Of a DNA stretch of 64,000 nucleotides, positions 1-11,853 are shown piece after piece. The position numbers were made by a program, and so were the translations under genes. Positions within the stretch are counted from its first letter, which is position 1; the number at the start of each line of letters is the position of its first letter. Under the pieces are notes generated by a model, which was not told the origin of the DNA, searched no databases, and was given only the letters and a program-made list of their open reading frames with translations. Origin of the DNA: Anodontia alba (taxonomy: Eukaryota; Mollusca; Bivalvia; Lucinida; Lucinidae); NCBI GenBank assembly GCA_964016985.1, contig OZ024821.1:124432035-124496034 (forward strand). Reading direction: 5' to 3'.

Positions 1-59
1 TATTACGAGTGCATGTACAAACATTGTTCAGAAGAAACAACCAATAACAATGTGGTTTG

Positions 60-460
60 GAGTTCGATGCGTACGCTTTTGTCAACTTCGATGACTCAAC
101 ATCTTTTAAACCAAGGAACTGTGTTCTACACAGGGGCACTACGAGCCACAGAGGAATTATCATAGCGCCAGGTCAAGATGCAAATGGGGAAAAAATTAAG
201 GGTCTATTCGATATTCTATAATATACTGGTATGTTGAGTGTACTCATTAGAATCGCCTCGATGCGGCGATTCTAATCGCCTCGATGAGACGATTCTAATA
301 AGCTCATACAACATAATTTTTATGCCAAGTTCAGAAATTTTCTCTAAAATATTCCTAAATATTTGATTACTTGAGCTGTAGGAAGAATTTCATAAGACTC
401 AAAAACGAGTTTCAGTCACAGTAAACGCGCTATCACTGTTCAAGTCATCGAAGTTTTACT
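60..460. repeat. MITE family B copy (TTCGA-type ends)
   Basis: This resembles 15180-15519 and 29215-29570: a 5' half with TTCGATGACTC, GGGGCACTACGAGCC and GCGCCAGGTCAAG, a central hairpin built from ACTCATTAGAATCGCC and its complement, and a 3' half with AAAAACGAGTTT and TCATCGAAGTT. Its outer ends are too diverged to place exactly. Confidence 0.5.
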
Positions 461-1357
461 GGTATATCATTTAGAAACGGCATAACAAATCTGAAATCTG
501 AACAGGTTCAGATCAATACGGACTCCTTTTCAGAAAGGGGCTGGTGTAGAAACAAACATGAAACCAACAATTGTTGTCCCCGAGGATATCATCAGCTCAG
601 TATCAGTTCTTCAGTGCTGGTGTTGATACTGCCGTGTTAACGTCAGTACTTAAGTACTGAATTAAGTAACTATTTTTATACCTAAATCTTTGTTATAGTA
701 CAAATTCATTTTTTTTTAAACTAAGACTGACTTGTCAAAATGACATGTATTTTAGCGGGTTTGGAATCCACTTTTTAGGCTTATTTTGCTTTCTGTATGT
801 CTTGCTGCTTGCCAAGACATGCGCATCATACGTTTCATTTCCAAACTTTTGAGGTTTAGCCACACTGATGAAGTTTAAATAACAGAAAGGTCTCTTTGGC
901 ACTAAATTAGGTATAGTTAAGCTCATATTGAACAAAAGCGCACAAAACTGTCAAAGGTATTGAGTTCTCTTAACCATTTCAGCCTTTAGACCCAAATGGC
1001 TACATTTGCAAAACAGTGCAGATCGCTCCTAACCGTCTCATCAGGATCCACACTGTTTACCATTCTGTTATTGATTCTTTTGCCGTTGCAAACGCCTATT
1101 TATAACAGTGGATGTGTCCAAATTCAGAGACGGAAGAGTCCATGTTAAAAATTGAAGGGTGAAAGGGTTATGTTGAAAGTATTTAGATGTACTGATCACA
1201 TTAAGGTATCATCAGCAAAAAATGAATTACGATATCATCACGATATCAAGTGTCCCATACAATACTGAATCATGATGCTTTAATCCTGTTATTTTTTTCT
1301 ATAATTTTCACAAATATACCAGTATTGTTGTAAATGCTTCGCATCTGGGTAAACAGT
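461..1357. other. Non-coding stretch with an old repeat fragment
   Basis: No gene is seen. Bases about 985-1170 (AAACAGTGCAGATCG, CTCATCAGGATCCACACTG, GACGGAAGAG) match a degenerate repeat also present at about 1950-2130, 8394-8470, 34425-34490, 42760-42830 and 61020-61200, related to the dispersed GATCAGACGCCGC...GCGGCGTCTGATC palindrome. Confidence 0.35.
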
Positions 1358-1520
1358 TTCAGCAGATGACAATTTGAAATATTTTCTTTATTTTTCCCAG
1401 AAGCAGGCTTTCACATTTCACGCAAATTTTCTTCTCCAGAGACAATTTGCATTGAATGTCAGTCTATTTTCTGGGTAAAATAGAAAAAAATAGCATAAAT
1501 CTGTCGTCAGCTGAATTAGC
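1358..1520. repeat. MITE family D copy (CAGCAGACGAC foldback)
   Basis: Left end CAGCAGATGACAATTTGAAA, centre TTTCACATTTCACGC / GACAATTTGCAT, right end GTCGTCAGCTGAATTAG. The two halves are inverted repeats. At least a dozen copies lie in the window. Confidence 0.65.
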
Positions 1521-2567
1521 CCAGATTGTGGTAAAAGTTTAGAATCTTTTTTCTATATCAAAAATGTATTTTGCAGGCATCATGAAATATCGATACTAAT
1601 CATCAGTATCACGGCAGTATTATCACAAAAGATATCATAATATATCGATTCATCGATGATATCGCCCAAGTCTTACAATGCAGGGCTAACTAACAATCTC
1701 AAAAGCAAAATGCCATATTTCTATCTCTAATTTTAAATCAAAGAAAAAAGTGTTCAACACCTATTATATTAGCAAGTACATAGCAAAAGATTAAGCTGGT
1801 AACATCCTTCGATCCCATTTAGACAAAATTCGATCATTTCAAGCTTTTCAATGACGTAATCATAGCTATGACTTATTGGATATGTCATATTCTGAAACAA
1901 TTTTGAAAGAGTAATTATATTGAATAAAAATGAAATAATTTATCCCTTTCAGCCCGGCAGACCAAAACCAATGTCCGTGCAAACAGTATAGATCCAGACG
2001 AAACAGTTTGCATCGAACCGCCTCATCACGATCTTAACTGTTTGTCATTTTTTTTATTTTGGTCTGAAACCGCTATTTGCAGTCCAAATTCAAGAATGGA
2101 AGAGTTCACTTCAGAATCTCGGGGATGAAAGGGCTAACAGTGTATACATAGAATGTACACCAAGGTGGCTAAACTGTCGCATATATTGTGCGACTATAGC
2201 TACCAATAACAGCTTTGCTGTTTTAAAGGTTAATAATAGAGCTACTTTAGATGTAACGAAAATGACAGGAGCTTCACATTTGTTTCAAACTGTTTCCCCA
2301 AACTGCTGTTATGATAATTATACTGTCTGCAAAATTATTTATAATAAGTGTACTGATACGCTAGGTTTTGCGAAAAAATGCTCTCACTGAGGTTCTGAAG
2401 AATCCGCACACTCACTGTGAAAGAAATATACATGCTTATCATAAATTACATAAAAATACAAATATACACACAAACTTTTGAAGTAATAGAGGATCTTACA
2501 TGAATGGTCATTTAATATGACATTTATGAAAGTTGGTCAATAATTTTTACATTTATGAAAGGCGTTG

Positions 2568-2623
2568 GGTAATTTCGGTATTTTGAGTGCCTCCGGGCGG
2601 AGAAAATACCGAAATTACCCAAC
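2568..2623. repeat. 20-bp-stem hairpin
   Basis: GTTGGGTAATTTCGGTATTT and its exact reverse complement are separated by about 20 bases (GAGTGCCTCCGGGCGGAG). It is a strong hairpin with no gene nearby, probably the core of a MITE. Confidence 0.6.
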
Positions 2624-2894
2624 AAGTAAAGTTATATAAAAATTAGCCCCGGTATTATTCTTTAACCATATAATATGAGAAATGAGGAATAATTTATTTT
2701 CTATGACTATTAAGACCGATTATGCAGTAAAAGATTGCTTGAAGTTTTGTTGTTTTGTTTTTTGTTGTTATTTTAATTTTTTCAAAGAAATAGTTGTTAT
2801 AATTGCGAAGTAAAATGGTTGAATTTTAGGACAATTGTGGTAAAGAATTAATGTGTACAAAATTTAGGGTATAAATACGGAAGGTTATTGCATA

Positions 2895-3145
2895 TTCAGG
2901 CCCCGAGGTTATAATCAACTCATGTGTGCGCGAAATTTTCCTGCTAATAAATCTCAAATTACTGACAAGTGCAAAGTCTTTCTTGCTAAACATAGCTGAG
3001 CATGAACATTTCTCTGCTGATAAATGTGAAAATACCATCTGTTTTTTTTTTTGTTTTTTTTTTGCATTTACATATTTATCAGCAGAGAAAATTTCATGCA
3101 TTCAGCTGAGTTGAGTACGAAACAAGTTTATAGCCTCGGGACCAG
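2895..3145. repeat. Foldback element with CCCGAGG ends
   Basis: Left arm CCCCGAGGTTATAATCAACTC ... GAAATTTTCCTGC; right arm CAGAGAAAATTTCATGC ... GAGTTGAGTACG ... TAGCCTCGGGA. The arms pair imperfectly around an AT-rich middle. The open frames on both strands here come from the foldback. Confidence 0.5.
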
Positions 3146-5450
3146 AACTAACGGTAAAAACTCACGTAGCTAAAATGTATCTGTTAAACCAGAATCCGCG
3201 GTAGATTTTATCACCACTGTTACAAGGCAAAGATGGCTACAGACTAAATTTGACGCTAACGCAAAATGTAGATTTATTTATTTATCTATTTTTTTTTTCT
3301 AAGAATATTTCTTCACTTCACGCAAAATGTCCAAATTTACTTGTTCTATCTTTTGCGCCGATGTGATTAATATCCATATGTTTTTGCTTTTTTTTCTGAT
3401 TGCCATTTGGAATATTTTATGAACTAAGTATTGTATATCTATACGCGTACTTCTCTATGATTTTATCGCACAGTTTAAATCATTAATATCTACAGCTTTA
3501 CAATATAAGATGGTATCCACTAGCAGAAGACCTTTGTATTTTGGTTACATTTAATGATAATTTAATATGCTTGTCATGCCTATAGGGATCTTGCACTTTC
3601 AGAGCTCTATTAACGGACAGTTCACAAATTGTCCTAATTCCATTTACCCTTTTTATATGGTTGACAGGGTACATAATGTAAAGTGTACATGTACGAGAAA
3701 CAAAAAAATACTGACAATGATAAAGGTAAATAACTTTTAACGCACCATGGGTTATTATTACCCCAAAATCCATGTGTGTTTAACCCATTAAAACCAAGTT
3801 ATAAGTTGAGATTAACCCACTAGTACCCAGAACCCATCTGAGTTTTCTCTATCGACCACATTAAGATACATTTCCCTCGAATAAAACGCACTTGTTTACT
3901 GGCAAAAAAATAGAATGATATAAATTAATCCGTGTTATCCTCGATTCTCGACTTTTCACATTCTGTCCACAAGCCGTTCGAATCTTGACGCAATCATTGC
4001 CAGGTTAGATATACACCTATTTCAGACACCTGCAATACATACAACAAATTGAGCAAATACAGAAAGATTATAAAACCCATCCTAGCTAGCATTCTACTAT
4101 CAGCCCGTCAGGATTTTGTCGGGTAGATAAAGGTTCAATATAGAGTTCTAGTTGGGATATTAGTCCGTTATTTCTAGTACGCATATTTTAGGATTTTGTC
4201 TGGCCGATAAGGGTGCAATATATAGATATCTAGCTTGGATATAAGTCTACTATTTCTAGTACGTATATTTACTACACTGAATTTTGTTGGATTGTAGATA
4301 CTGTACATGCTGTACATATTCTTGTCGGCATATTATTATTATTATTATTATTTACCCTAAACACGTATTTGGATAGGCATGCCTGAACAAAGAAGATTTA
4401 CTCACAATCATTTTATTATGTTTCGCCGTACAGTCAGCAGATTTAGATGCATTACCAGGCGGCCAAAAAGACTATCTATCTATCCATCTATCTATCCATC
4501 TTCGTCTGCTGCCATCGCTTTCAAATGCATTCTCGGTGGCAGTGGACTTGTACCCACTCAGCTAACACACGCATCGTAATAATGTCATTACATTGCATCG
4601 ATATCAGAACTACAGTGTTACGATGCTGTGTGTTTTACTTGGTAACAAGCTAGAATTCTACACACTGTGCTTTAGACATATTCAAAAAGACGGGTTTTAT
4701 TCGACGTTTTTTTCAAAATGGAAAAAAAATATGACTGACAATATCTCACCAGAAACTATTTTTCGTGTCTGTTCCCCCATCTCTCTCTCTCTGTTTTCAA
4801 AAATTTACTGCAAAATTAATGTTATGGCTAAATACTGGTCAAGTCTATGCACTTTCTATAGTATATTTGTCTTTTGGATTTTTTATATTAAAAATAGATT
4901 TTGCTTTTCTCCACTGGCTTTGAATTAGTGATGCTTTACAACAATACTGCGAACATTTCAAGAAGTGGAACTTGTTAGAAACATAAATCCAAACTACCCA
5001 TCTTATCGATGTTTGCATATTTTACAAATTAAAGATTCAATTTGATTTTAAACTAATGATTAGAATATTTTTGCAAATTCACGTCTTCCATGTAAGGTAG
5101 GGAAAAAAAACGACTATCCGAGAGATGTCGAAAGGAGATTAGACCTATATTGGACCATTATGAGTCCGACCTGATTACTGTTGGGCCGGTAACTGTCGGA
5201 CATCAATTTCAGTAAAATGCTAGCTGGGTACAAAACAAAAAAAAAATGACCAGCAGACTGGGTTTCAGTAAAACAGTAAAGCAGATGCCCAGGAAGAACG
5301 AGGCCCAGAAAGTAGCCTACCAATGACACCAAGAGGAAGAGTAACAAACTACGACGAACAGTACACACATTTGTTATAGGCATAGCGCCCATAACGCACG
5401 TTACGCATGTGCATACATGTAATATATTGTATGCGTAATACACAACGTAC
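3146..5450. other. Non-coding stretch with small repeats
   Basis: No gene is seen. It contains an 80-bp unit repeated twice (AGGATTTTGTC at 4110 and 4190), a short ATT run at 4331-4351 and a CTAT/CATC microsatellite at 4471-4500. Short ORFs here have no recognisable motif. Confidence 0.4.
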
Positions 5451-6084
5451 ATTTTCGTAATAAAATACGAAAATGTCTTTAGAATGTCCTTAAATATTCG
5501 TTTTATGAGCTGTTAGAAGAATTTCCTATTTACTCAAAAACGGGTTCGAAACAACCTGGGTAACGAGCCATCGGTATTTTACTGCATTTGGTTAGAGATG
5601 AGAAAAATCTTAAAAGTTCGGCTGACTACTGTATCTTATCTACTGATTTAGTTAAGTGCTACATCTTTCGTATAGGTGTGTAAACGTAATGTTCCATATT
5701 TATTTTTACTGGAGAACAACAAAATGTTGTTCTGAATCATTTTGACCAATCCTTTAACGGAGACGCTCGTACAACCTCGTGAGCAACACGAAAACGTTAT
5801 ATTCGCACTGTGTATCCAATATATCCGATACCCAAAGTGCCAAAGTTTTTTTGGAACCTCAAATATCAAGAATACGTACCATATAGATCTAATAATTCGG
5901 ACGGACAGGCTTGAGTAAACAGAGCAGACCTAGGTTAGACGATGTGGAACGCGGCGTCTGATCAGATTTTTCACTGTTTGTCACTCATCGAGAAATTTTA
6001 AATACACCAACAGGTAGTAAAATAAATTTGTTCAAATTCTACGACCATTTTTGGTAAGGAGTTAACACTTACCACGCTATGGGC

Positions 6085-6203
6085 AGATTCAGCAGACGAC
6101 AAACTGATATTTTTCTTTGGTTTCCTAAAAATAGGATCTGATACTTCATGCAAATCGTCTCTTTAGAAGAAGTACATGAAGTGTCAAATCCTATTTAAAT
6201 GCA
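6085..6203. repeat. MITE family D copy, right end lost
   Basis: TTCAGCAGACGACAAACTG start, palindromic core around CTTCATGCAAATCGTC / GTACATGAAGTGTCAAATCC. The terminal GTCGTCTGCTGAA of other copies is missing. Confidence 0.55.
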
Positions 6204-6326
6204 GACAGCTCTCATTAAACCGACACTCGATACAACGACAAAATTCGTTTTAATGACAATTTGACTGTCACCGAAACTTCGCTTAAGAGGTAACAATTAG
6301 TCACAAAATGTGCAAGAATATTGTTT

Positions 6327-6430
6327 TTATTGCTTAAAGAAACATATATTTTGGAGATGTGTTAGAATCGCCTCAGTGAGGCGATTCTAACACATATCCA
6401 AAACATATGTTCTATGAGGAAATAAAAACA
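6327..6430. repeat. Foldback with GAATCGCCTCA core
   Basis: Arms GTTTTTATTGCTTAAAG / GAGGAAATAAAAAC and ACATATATTTTGGAGATGTG / CACATATCCAAAACATATGT meet at a central GTTAGAATCGCCTCA / TGAGGCGATTCTAAC palindrome. The same core sits inside MITE families A and B. Confidence 0.6.
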
Positions 6431-6671
6431 AAAGAAGACCGTTTTTACATATCGATCTGCTCATTGGTGTTCTGTACAACAGCAAATTCATTTTAATGGC
6501 AACGTCTTCCTGAACAAATGCTGTCGTTGTAACGAGGATTCACTGTATTTCAAAATGTCTTCTGCTTAAAATTTAACCCAGCATGCAAAGTGTAAAGGTG
6601 TAGGGTAAATGGTGTGTTACAAAAATGTGCCGATGTACAGCATTTTCTTCAAGTTTTCATGTGCGTCCGGT

Positions 6672-6860
6672 GAATGCTCAGGCTAATCAGAGTCTTCGCT
6701 GTCTACCTGAAGCAGCTATGGATCCTTGGCCCAAGACTCTGATTAGACTCTGTGGATGCGCAGGTTGATCCGAGTCTTCGCTGTCTACCTGAAGAAGCTA
6801 TGGATCCTTGGCCCAAGACTCTGATTAGACTCTGTGGATGTACAGGCTGATCCGAGACTC
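6672..6860. repeat. 82-bp tandem unit, two copies and a stub
   Basis: AGTCTTCGCTGTCTACCTGA recurs at 6691 and 6773 (period 82), each unit holding an AATCAGAGTCTT ... AAGACTCTGATT inverted pair. The array ends about 50 bases from the exon 9 donor. Confidence 0.65.
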
Positions 6861-6914
6861 CGCTTGGTGCAATCTTCTAGGAAATGCTTGCCTCAGTCAA
6901 ATCAAAATACTTAC

Positions 6915-7149
6915 TGGTCCTCGGTTTCCCCAGGCTGAGGGTCCCACCAACTGTTTCCAATCAAAGTAGCGTTGTTAGTATCACCCATTACGTCCGTGCC
7001 ATTTTTCAGTACATAATCATTGGTATGATTACCATCACAGTTTCCACAGATTCCTACGGCATTGGCAGCAAGGATCCTACCAGTAATAATTTTAACAACA
7101 CTCTTGCCATCAAACTTGACTTTCGTATCACAGAGCAGGTTCGTTAACA
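6915..7149 (-). CDS. Exon 9: rest of VWD domain 2, N-terminal part missing
   Basis: The exon encodes LCDTKVKFDGKSVVKI, then GICGNCDGNHTNDY and DGTDV-like NGTDVMGDTNN, closing LIGNSWWDPQ and an acidic GETEDQ linker. It corresponds to the last two thirds of exon 4 and ends in the same phase 2 (donor ACCA|GTAAGTATT). The acceptor gtatacag|TG gives phase 1, which does not join exon 8 (phase 0). About 25 residues are also missing relative to exon 4, so at least one small exon of 3n+1 bases is expected in 7150-10602. GICGNC again lacks the first Cys of CGLC. A C8 exon should follow left of 6915; none was found within this window. Confidence 0.83.
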
Positions 7150-7569
7150 CTGTATACGGTCTATGTTCATGTTCATGTTCATGTTCAATAGTGTATTCAT
7201 TTCTTTCTATAGTAAGGTTCGTCTTGTCCCATCTGTCATCATTTATCTATAATAAGATAAAATAGAATGACATAAATAAGTTATGCATGTACACGGATCA
7301 GTTTTTTTTTTATTATTATCTTTATTTTTGCACTGCATCAAAATAACATGTTGGCGAAATAATAAATACCGCATATCTTTAAAAGTCGAAGCGAGATTTA
7401 TGGTTTACTTTTTCTTCAGATGTTTTCTGTCTGAACCTCACTCTGTCTGACGGAATCCTCAGACGTTTGACAAGAATTATCAGAAGACAATGCAGCTCGC
7501 CGGAAAAGGTTGATCGGATATGAAAACAATTTTTGAATATTAAAGATGAAATGCAGACCTTAAACTTAA

Positions 7570-8400
7570 ACATAGCTGTAGATGACAGAGTATAACGTGA
7601 CTTTCATGTCGGAAGAATGTCAAACTGAGGGATGGGGTATATGCCATTGAAAAGTCTTCCCTTAGGTTGGTGTGGACGAAATATGAATGCTATATCTTAC
7701 ATTATTCAGCAGTCATGTACACTTTTTTAGACTTTAACACATATGTAAATGACAAAGTATGACCTAACCTTGACTTAGGGAGAAGGTCAAACTGAGAAAT
7801 AGATGTGTGCTATTGAAAGGTCTTACCCTAAACGTTGGTGTTGGCCAAATATTAAAGCGGTACCTTGAATACTTCAGCAGTTACAAACACTTTTCAAAAC
7901 TTAAACGCAGAGCTTCAATATGGGTTTAAATGACAAAAAAACAAAAAATTTCTAGACACGATTATGAAAAGGAAGTTTCTCATTAATCTTTAAACTGAAG
8001 AAGAAGAAGAAAAAAAAAAAAGCCAAGACGCAATTATGACCAGGACGTATCTCATTATTCCATAAAATTGATACAAAAAAAATAATAAAAAAGCTAAGAC
8101 GTAATTATGTCAAATATATATCTTATATCTTTATTAATCTAAATAATTAAAATATCTAGAGATGCATTTATGACAAGGCCGTATCTCATGAATCTTAAAA
8201 CTGAGAAAACGTCTAGACGCAATTATGAAAAGAAATATATCATTATATAATAAAAGCAAAAACGCCTAAAATATAAGTGAAGATACCCAAGAGGTGTCAC
8301 ACTCACAAAACATAGCCCTCAAAGACGCATCTTATTAATCTAAAAAAGTGATAAAACGTCTATAAGCAATTATTACAAGGGCATACATTGTAGATCCTGA
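7570..8400. repeat. Mixed tandem repeats in intron 8
   Basis: Two copies of a roughly 170-bp unit (AATGTCAAACTGAGG, TTGAAAAGTCTTCCC, TTCAGCAGTCATG) occupy about 7600-7900. They are followed by five or six 50-60-bp units built on AGACGCAATTATGACAAGG and GTATCTCATTAATC (7950-8380). All are diverged; no gene is seen. Confidence 0.5.
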
Positions 8401-8484
8401 TGAGACGGCATGTAACGAGCCGTCTTATCAGGATATACACTGTATACTGTTTGCCATTCTGTTTTGCATTTCGACTAAAACCCC

Positions 8485-8705
8485 TCACGAAAACATACTT
8501 ATATAATTTTGACCCCCTTAAACCCCACTTTTATACAGTAAAACTGGGGTTTACAGGGGTATACATTATTTTTCTTATTTCCACTCAAAAACACAGAGCA
8601 GGAATAAGATTCTAACGAGCACCCACAATCTATGTTTTTGAGCAGAAATATAAAAAATATCAGACTTTTTATCTAAACACTTTCAGTTTTTGGTGGTGAA
8701 ATGCT
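8485..8705. repeat. MITE family A copy, partly deleted
   Basis: Starts TCACGAAAACATACTTATAT, then the shared block GACCCCCTTAAACCCC and ACTGGGGTTTACAGGGG. The left half of the central hairpin is deleted (only TTCTAACGAGCACCCACAAT remains), as is the right terminal repeat. Confidence 0.65.
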
Positions 8706-9914
8706 TTAATTGATTAGAAACCTAGAATTTTGATATAGTTGATAAACGCATTTAGTTTTATTCTAAAAATATTGAATTGCTTCTTCTTAAACGTAAGTTT
8801 TTCTTTCGACATTTTATTTTAGGTATCAAGGAATTTTACTGCTTTATAATCGACCTAATGTATACGTATACTAAAATTTCTTTAAGGTTGTTGCCCACAA
8901 GATTTTCGCTGACCAATGGAATCAAACCGCGCGTTAGACGGACCAATTAAATTAATTAAGGTCCGGGGCCAATTATATTACTTTTGTCCAGTTGACTATC
9001 TGACCAATAAATTTAATAGCGTTTGTACAAATCCATGTAACAGTTATTTATAGACAGGATATTCTTGTCGCTATGACGCCAGGGTGCTGTGTAAAGAGGG
9101 TTATCTGTATACCTGGACTGGGCTTAGTGCTGGGACATTTGCAAATTGCAGAACATGCCGTTTGATCAGGGCCTGCACTGTTTGCTTTAATTACAGTAAG
9201 TAACGGGTTAAATGAAACAGTCTTAAATCCCCGTTTAGGACCCTTTTACAAACGATACAATCAGAGACAATCCACCCACCAATGTTGTCAGTGCTTAGAT
9301 GTAAGTATGTCCTGGTTCCAGCCAATAAAGCCACAAACAATATGACTGACATTTCAAAGGATAACATTTAGCACTGCAGGCCAGATCATCAGATGACAAC
9401 TGAATGATATGCTTCCTATTTTTACAAAGGGATGAGGACTTGACTATATTTCATTCGAATCTGTTTTTCTTTTTTCTTTTGCCTAATTTTCATAGAAAAT
9501 AAGTAAAATAAGTTTTGATATTTCATTCGAAGCTGTCAAAATAAGAGGCGCATTTTAAATCGTCGTCCGCAATCATTTATTGCGACATATAGGCAGAATA
9601 CTTTCAACTTTACTTTCCTCTAACGCCGCTTTTTTTCCCTTTTCAGTGGGCGGTCTCTACAGACACAACCAATGAATAAATTAAAGTATAAATAAATACA
9701 TAAATTAAAATGCGAAATTATTGGCTTAGTTTTTAAACAAATCTTATATAAATAGATAATTTTATTTAAAATTGAGGATAATCCCCTTGTTTACCAGTTT
9801 ATGTAGTTAAACTTTAATTAATGGATGATAGCTTAGAAATATGAAGGTTATCATAATGCAGAATATTGAAAACACGGGTGTACATCAAATGCGCGAACCT
9901 GAAACCCTCTTCAA
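8706..9914. other. Non-coding stretch
   Basis: No gene is seen. A palindromic AATTAAATTAATTAAGG near 8945 and diverged repeat fragments (about 9150-9200, CATGCCGTTTGATCAGGGCC, and 9381-9480, a family D trace) are the only features. Confidence 0.35.
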
Positions 9915-10275
9915 GTGTAATATTGATTTTGTATGCAAAATGAACTTCTGCTGATGACAAACAAAATAAGGGCAATATTGGTTTTGTATGCTATATAAAC
10001 TACTGCTTATGACAAACAAAATAAAGGGTAATATTGATTTTGTATGCTATATAAACAACTGCCTATGACAAACAAAAAAAAAGTAAGGGGCAATATTGGT
10101 TTTGTATGCTATATAAACTGCTGCTTATGATAAACAAAATTAAGGGTTATTTTGATTTTGTATGCTATATAAACAACTGCCTATGACAAACAAAATAAGT
10201 GGCAATATTGGTTTTGTATGCTATATAAACTACTGCTTATGACAAACAAAAAAAAGGGTAATATTGGTTTGTATG
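9915..10275. repeat. About 56-bp tandem array, seven copies
   Basis: The unit carries AATATTGGTTTTGTATGC, TATATAAACTACTGC and TATGACAAACAAAATAAG, repeated with small changes. Confidence 0.8.
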
Positions 10276-10299
10276 TTATATACACCTCACATTCTAACT

Positions 10300-10590
10300 C
10301 CTGTAGTCTCAAACAACTGCTACCTCAAGCCCAATTCCCTGTTCCTTGGACTTTGAGATAACAATAGTCGACTGTACTTATTTTAATGAAACTACTGCTA
10401 TCTCAAACCCATATCCAATCCTTTGGCTTTGAGATAACAGTATCGACTGTACCTACTTTAATCTCTAACTACTGTTATCTCAAACCCAGTCCCCCGTTCC
10501 TTGGACTTTGAGATCACAATAGTCACTTTTATCACAAACTACTACTATTTCAAACTCAACACCCCGTTCCTTGAACTTTAAAAAAACAAT
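10300..10590. repeat. About 75-bp tandem array next to the exon 8 donor
   Basis: Four diverged units carry ACTACTGCTATCTCAAACCC, CGTTCCTTGGACTTTGAGAT and AACAATAGTCGACTG. The last unit runs to within about a dozen bases of the exon 8 splice donor. Confidence 0.7.
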
Positions 10591-10602
10591 AATAATACTT
10601 AC

Positions 10603-10832
10603 TTTTCCAACGTGATTCTGATCGAGAATGATGGTGTCTTGGCCAATCAATACAATCACGTATTCTACTAGAGTGAACCGTCCTCCTGGGGTTTTTCGAT
10701 TGTTGACATAAACATACATCTGACAGTCAGGGATATGGGACATCAGATATGTACACGGGCCTTGGTAACTAATTTTCCCTCCATCATAAATATGGAAATG
10801 GATGTCGCCGTGTCCTATACAGGTGCATTTCG
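10603..10832 (-). CDS. Exon 8: first half of VWD domain 2
   Basis: The exon starts PKCTCIGHGDIHFHIYDGGKIS and continues YQGPCTYLMSHIPDC, the same layout as exon 3. The conserved GDPH is GDIH here, a diverged but recognisable VWD start. It ends TIILDQNHVGK in phase 0 (230 nt), matching exon 3 in phase and position. The acceptor is ttaccacag|CG and the donor AAAA|GTAAGTATT. A tandem array (10300-10590) ends about 12 bases past the donor. The next exon expected from the domain alignment would begin with the VN...Y strand, but exon 9 starts about 25 residues later. Confidence 0.87.
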
Positions 10833-10881
10833 CTGTGGTAAAAAGACAAACACTTTACCTTTAAACAGCGCTAATCACAAC

Positions 10882-10985
10882 TACAGCAGACGAAACTTTG
10901 AAATATTTTTATTTCATTTTGCTTAGGATGGCAATCGGACGATTCACATGAAATGCCAAGTCCTATTTTCTCTGAAAAATAACAT
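10882..10985. repeat. MITE family D copy, shortened
   Basis: Starts ACAGCAGACGAAACTTTG, has CGATTCACATGAAATGCCAA and ends in TATTTTCTCTGAAAAATAAC. Confidence 0.45.
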
Positions 10986-11020
10986 TATCACTTTTAGGAT
11001 GCCGTCCGCTACGAATTTGC

Positions 11021-11330
11021 GACCCGGCCTCGGTCGGATGCGCGCGTCAGACTGGTAATCAAAAGGTCGCGGGTTCAATCGCCGCCGGCAACATTCTTTC
11101 GTGAAAAATGATCATGAAATATTTTTCTACGGTCATTCTCTCCCTTCCACAGATTCAAGAAGAGCAGCTGTCAGTTCCTCGGGTACGAGAGAGAATGTGC
11201 ACAAGTATTGGTGAACCGCATACAGGACCCAGCATACCCAGGAAAAGACCGGCTCACCTTGACCTAAATAGTGTTGATTGGGCCCGTGAAATCCAGCCTA
11301 ACCAAGCGTTGGTACACATTAGCTGGTAGA
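11021..11330 (+). mobile_element. tRNA-derived SINE, diverged
   Basis: The head carries a B-box-like GGGTTCAATCGCC (11071-11083) preceded by CAGACTGGTAATCAAAAGG. The body carries ACATTCTTTCGTGAAAAATG, ATGAAATATTTTTCTACGGT, CTCTCCCTTCC and GATTCAAGAAG, the same order as the SINEs at 16141, 17150, 33941 and 48370. The open frame inside it is SINE-derived. Confidence 0.65.
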
Positions 11331-11453
11331 CCGCGCATTCAAACTGCTCGACATGATTCAGTCACTCCAGTGAACCACGTTAACCCTTATTATGCTGGGT
11401 AAAATTTTCAGCAGACGACATTTTGAAATATTCTATTTTTCACAGAAAATATA

Positions 11454-11791
11454 GTTGACTCTCGCTATCTCGACCTCGCTTATCTCGAATTACCGCTTAT
11501 CTCGAAGTAAAAATCTGGTCCCTTACTAAATATGAAAATCTAACAACAGGTAAAAATATTATGAAAAGAGGAGAAATTGCCCATAAGGAGCAATTTCTCC
11601 TCATTTCCACAACATTTTCAATATATCTCTAACTTCAAGAGTCCAGTTACATACATATTTAATAAATGTTGTTAATCAAATTATTTTTTGTCCAATTCTG
11701 CAAATCTGATATGTCGATGTACGGATATCTCGAAGTATTTCAGGGAGTCCCTTATTCGAGATAAGCGAAATCGAGATAGCGAGATTCAACT
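11454..11791. mobile_element. MITE family C (pogo-like ends), copy 1
   Basis: Ends GTTGACTCTCGCTATCTCG and its complement CGAGATAGCGAGATTCAAC, beside TA. The TIRs extend inward through TCGCTTATCTCGAA-type sequence. The centre is a hairpin AGGAGAAATTGC / GCAATTTCTCCT. It interrupts a family D MITE (CAGCAGACGACATTTTGAA at 11410). Confidence 0.75.
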
Positions 11792-11816
11792 GTGAATTAT
11801 AAATTTCTCCAAAAAC

Positions 11817-11819
<3 letters not shown>

Positions 11820-11847
<28 letters not shown>
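11820..11847. repeat. Poly-A tract
   Basis: An uninterrupted run of A just after the family C MITE. Confidence 0.9.

Positions 11848-11853
<6 letters not shown>

Noticed and set aside
5114..5452. 112-residue minus-strand frame with hydrophobic segments, a candidate for the next exon of the VWD gene
   Set aside because: It lacks the C8 cysteine pattern and no splice sites in the required phase 2 were found.
1..6914. Search for the second C8 exon
   Set aside because: No stretch with the eight-cysteine pattern and a phase 2 acceptor was found on the minus strand, so it probably lies beyond the left edge.
6884..7265. Plus-strand frames over exon 9
   Set aside because: Shadows of the VWD2 exon; no domain signal.
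7379..7573. Candidate for the missing VWD2 exon
   Set aside because: Its translation (CISSLIFKNCFHIRS...) does not resemble the VWD strand expected, and no donor of the right phase follows.
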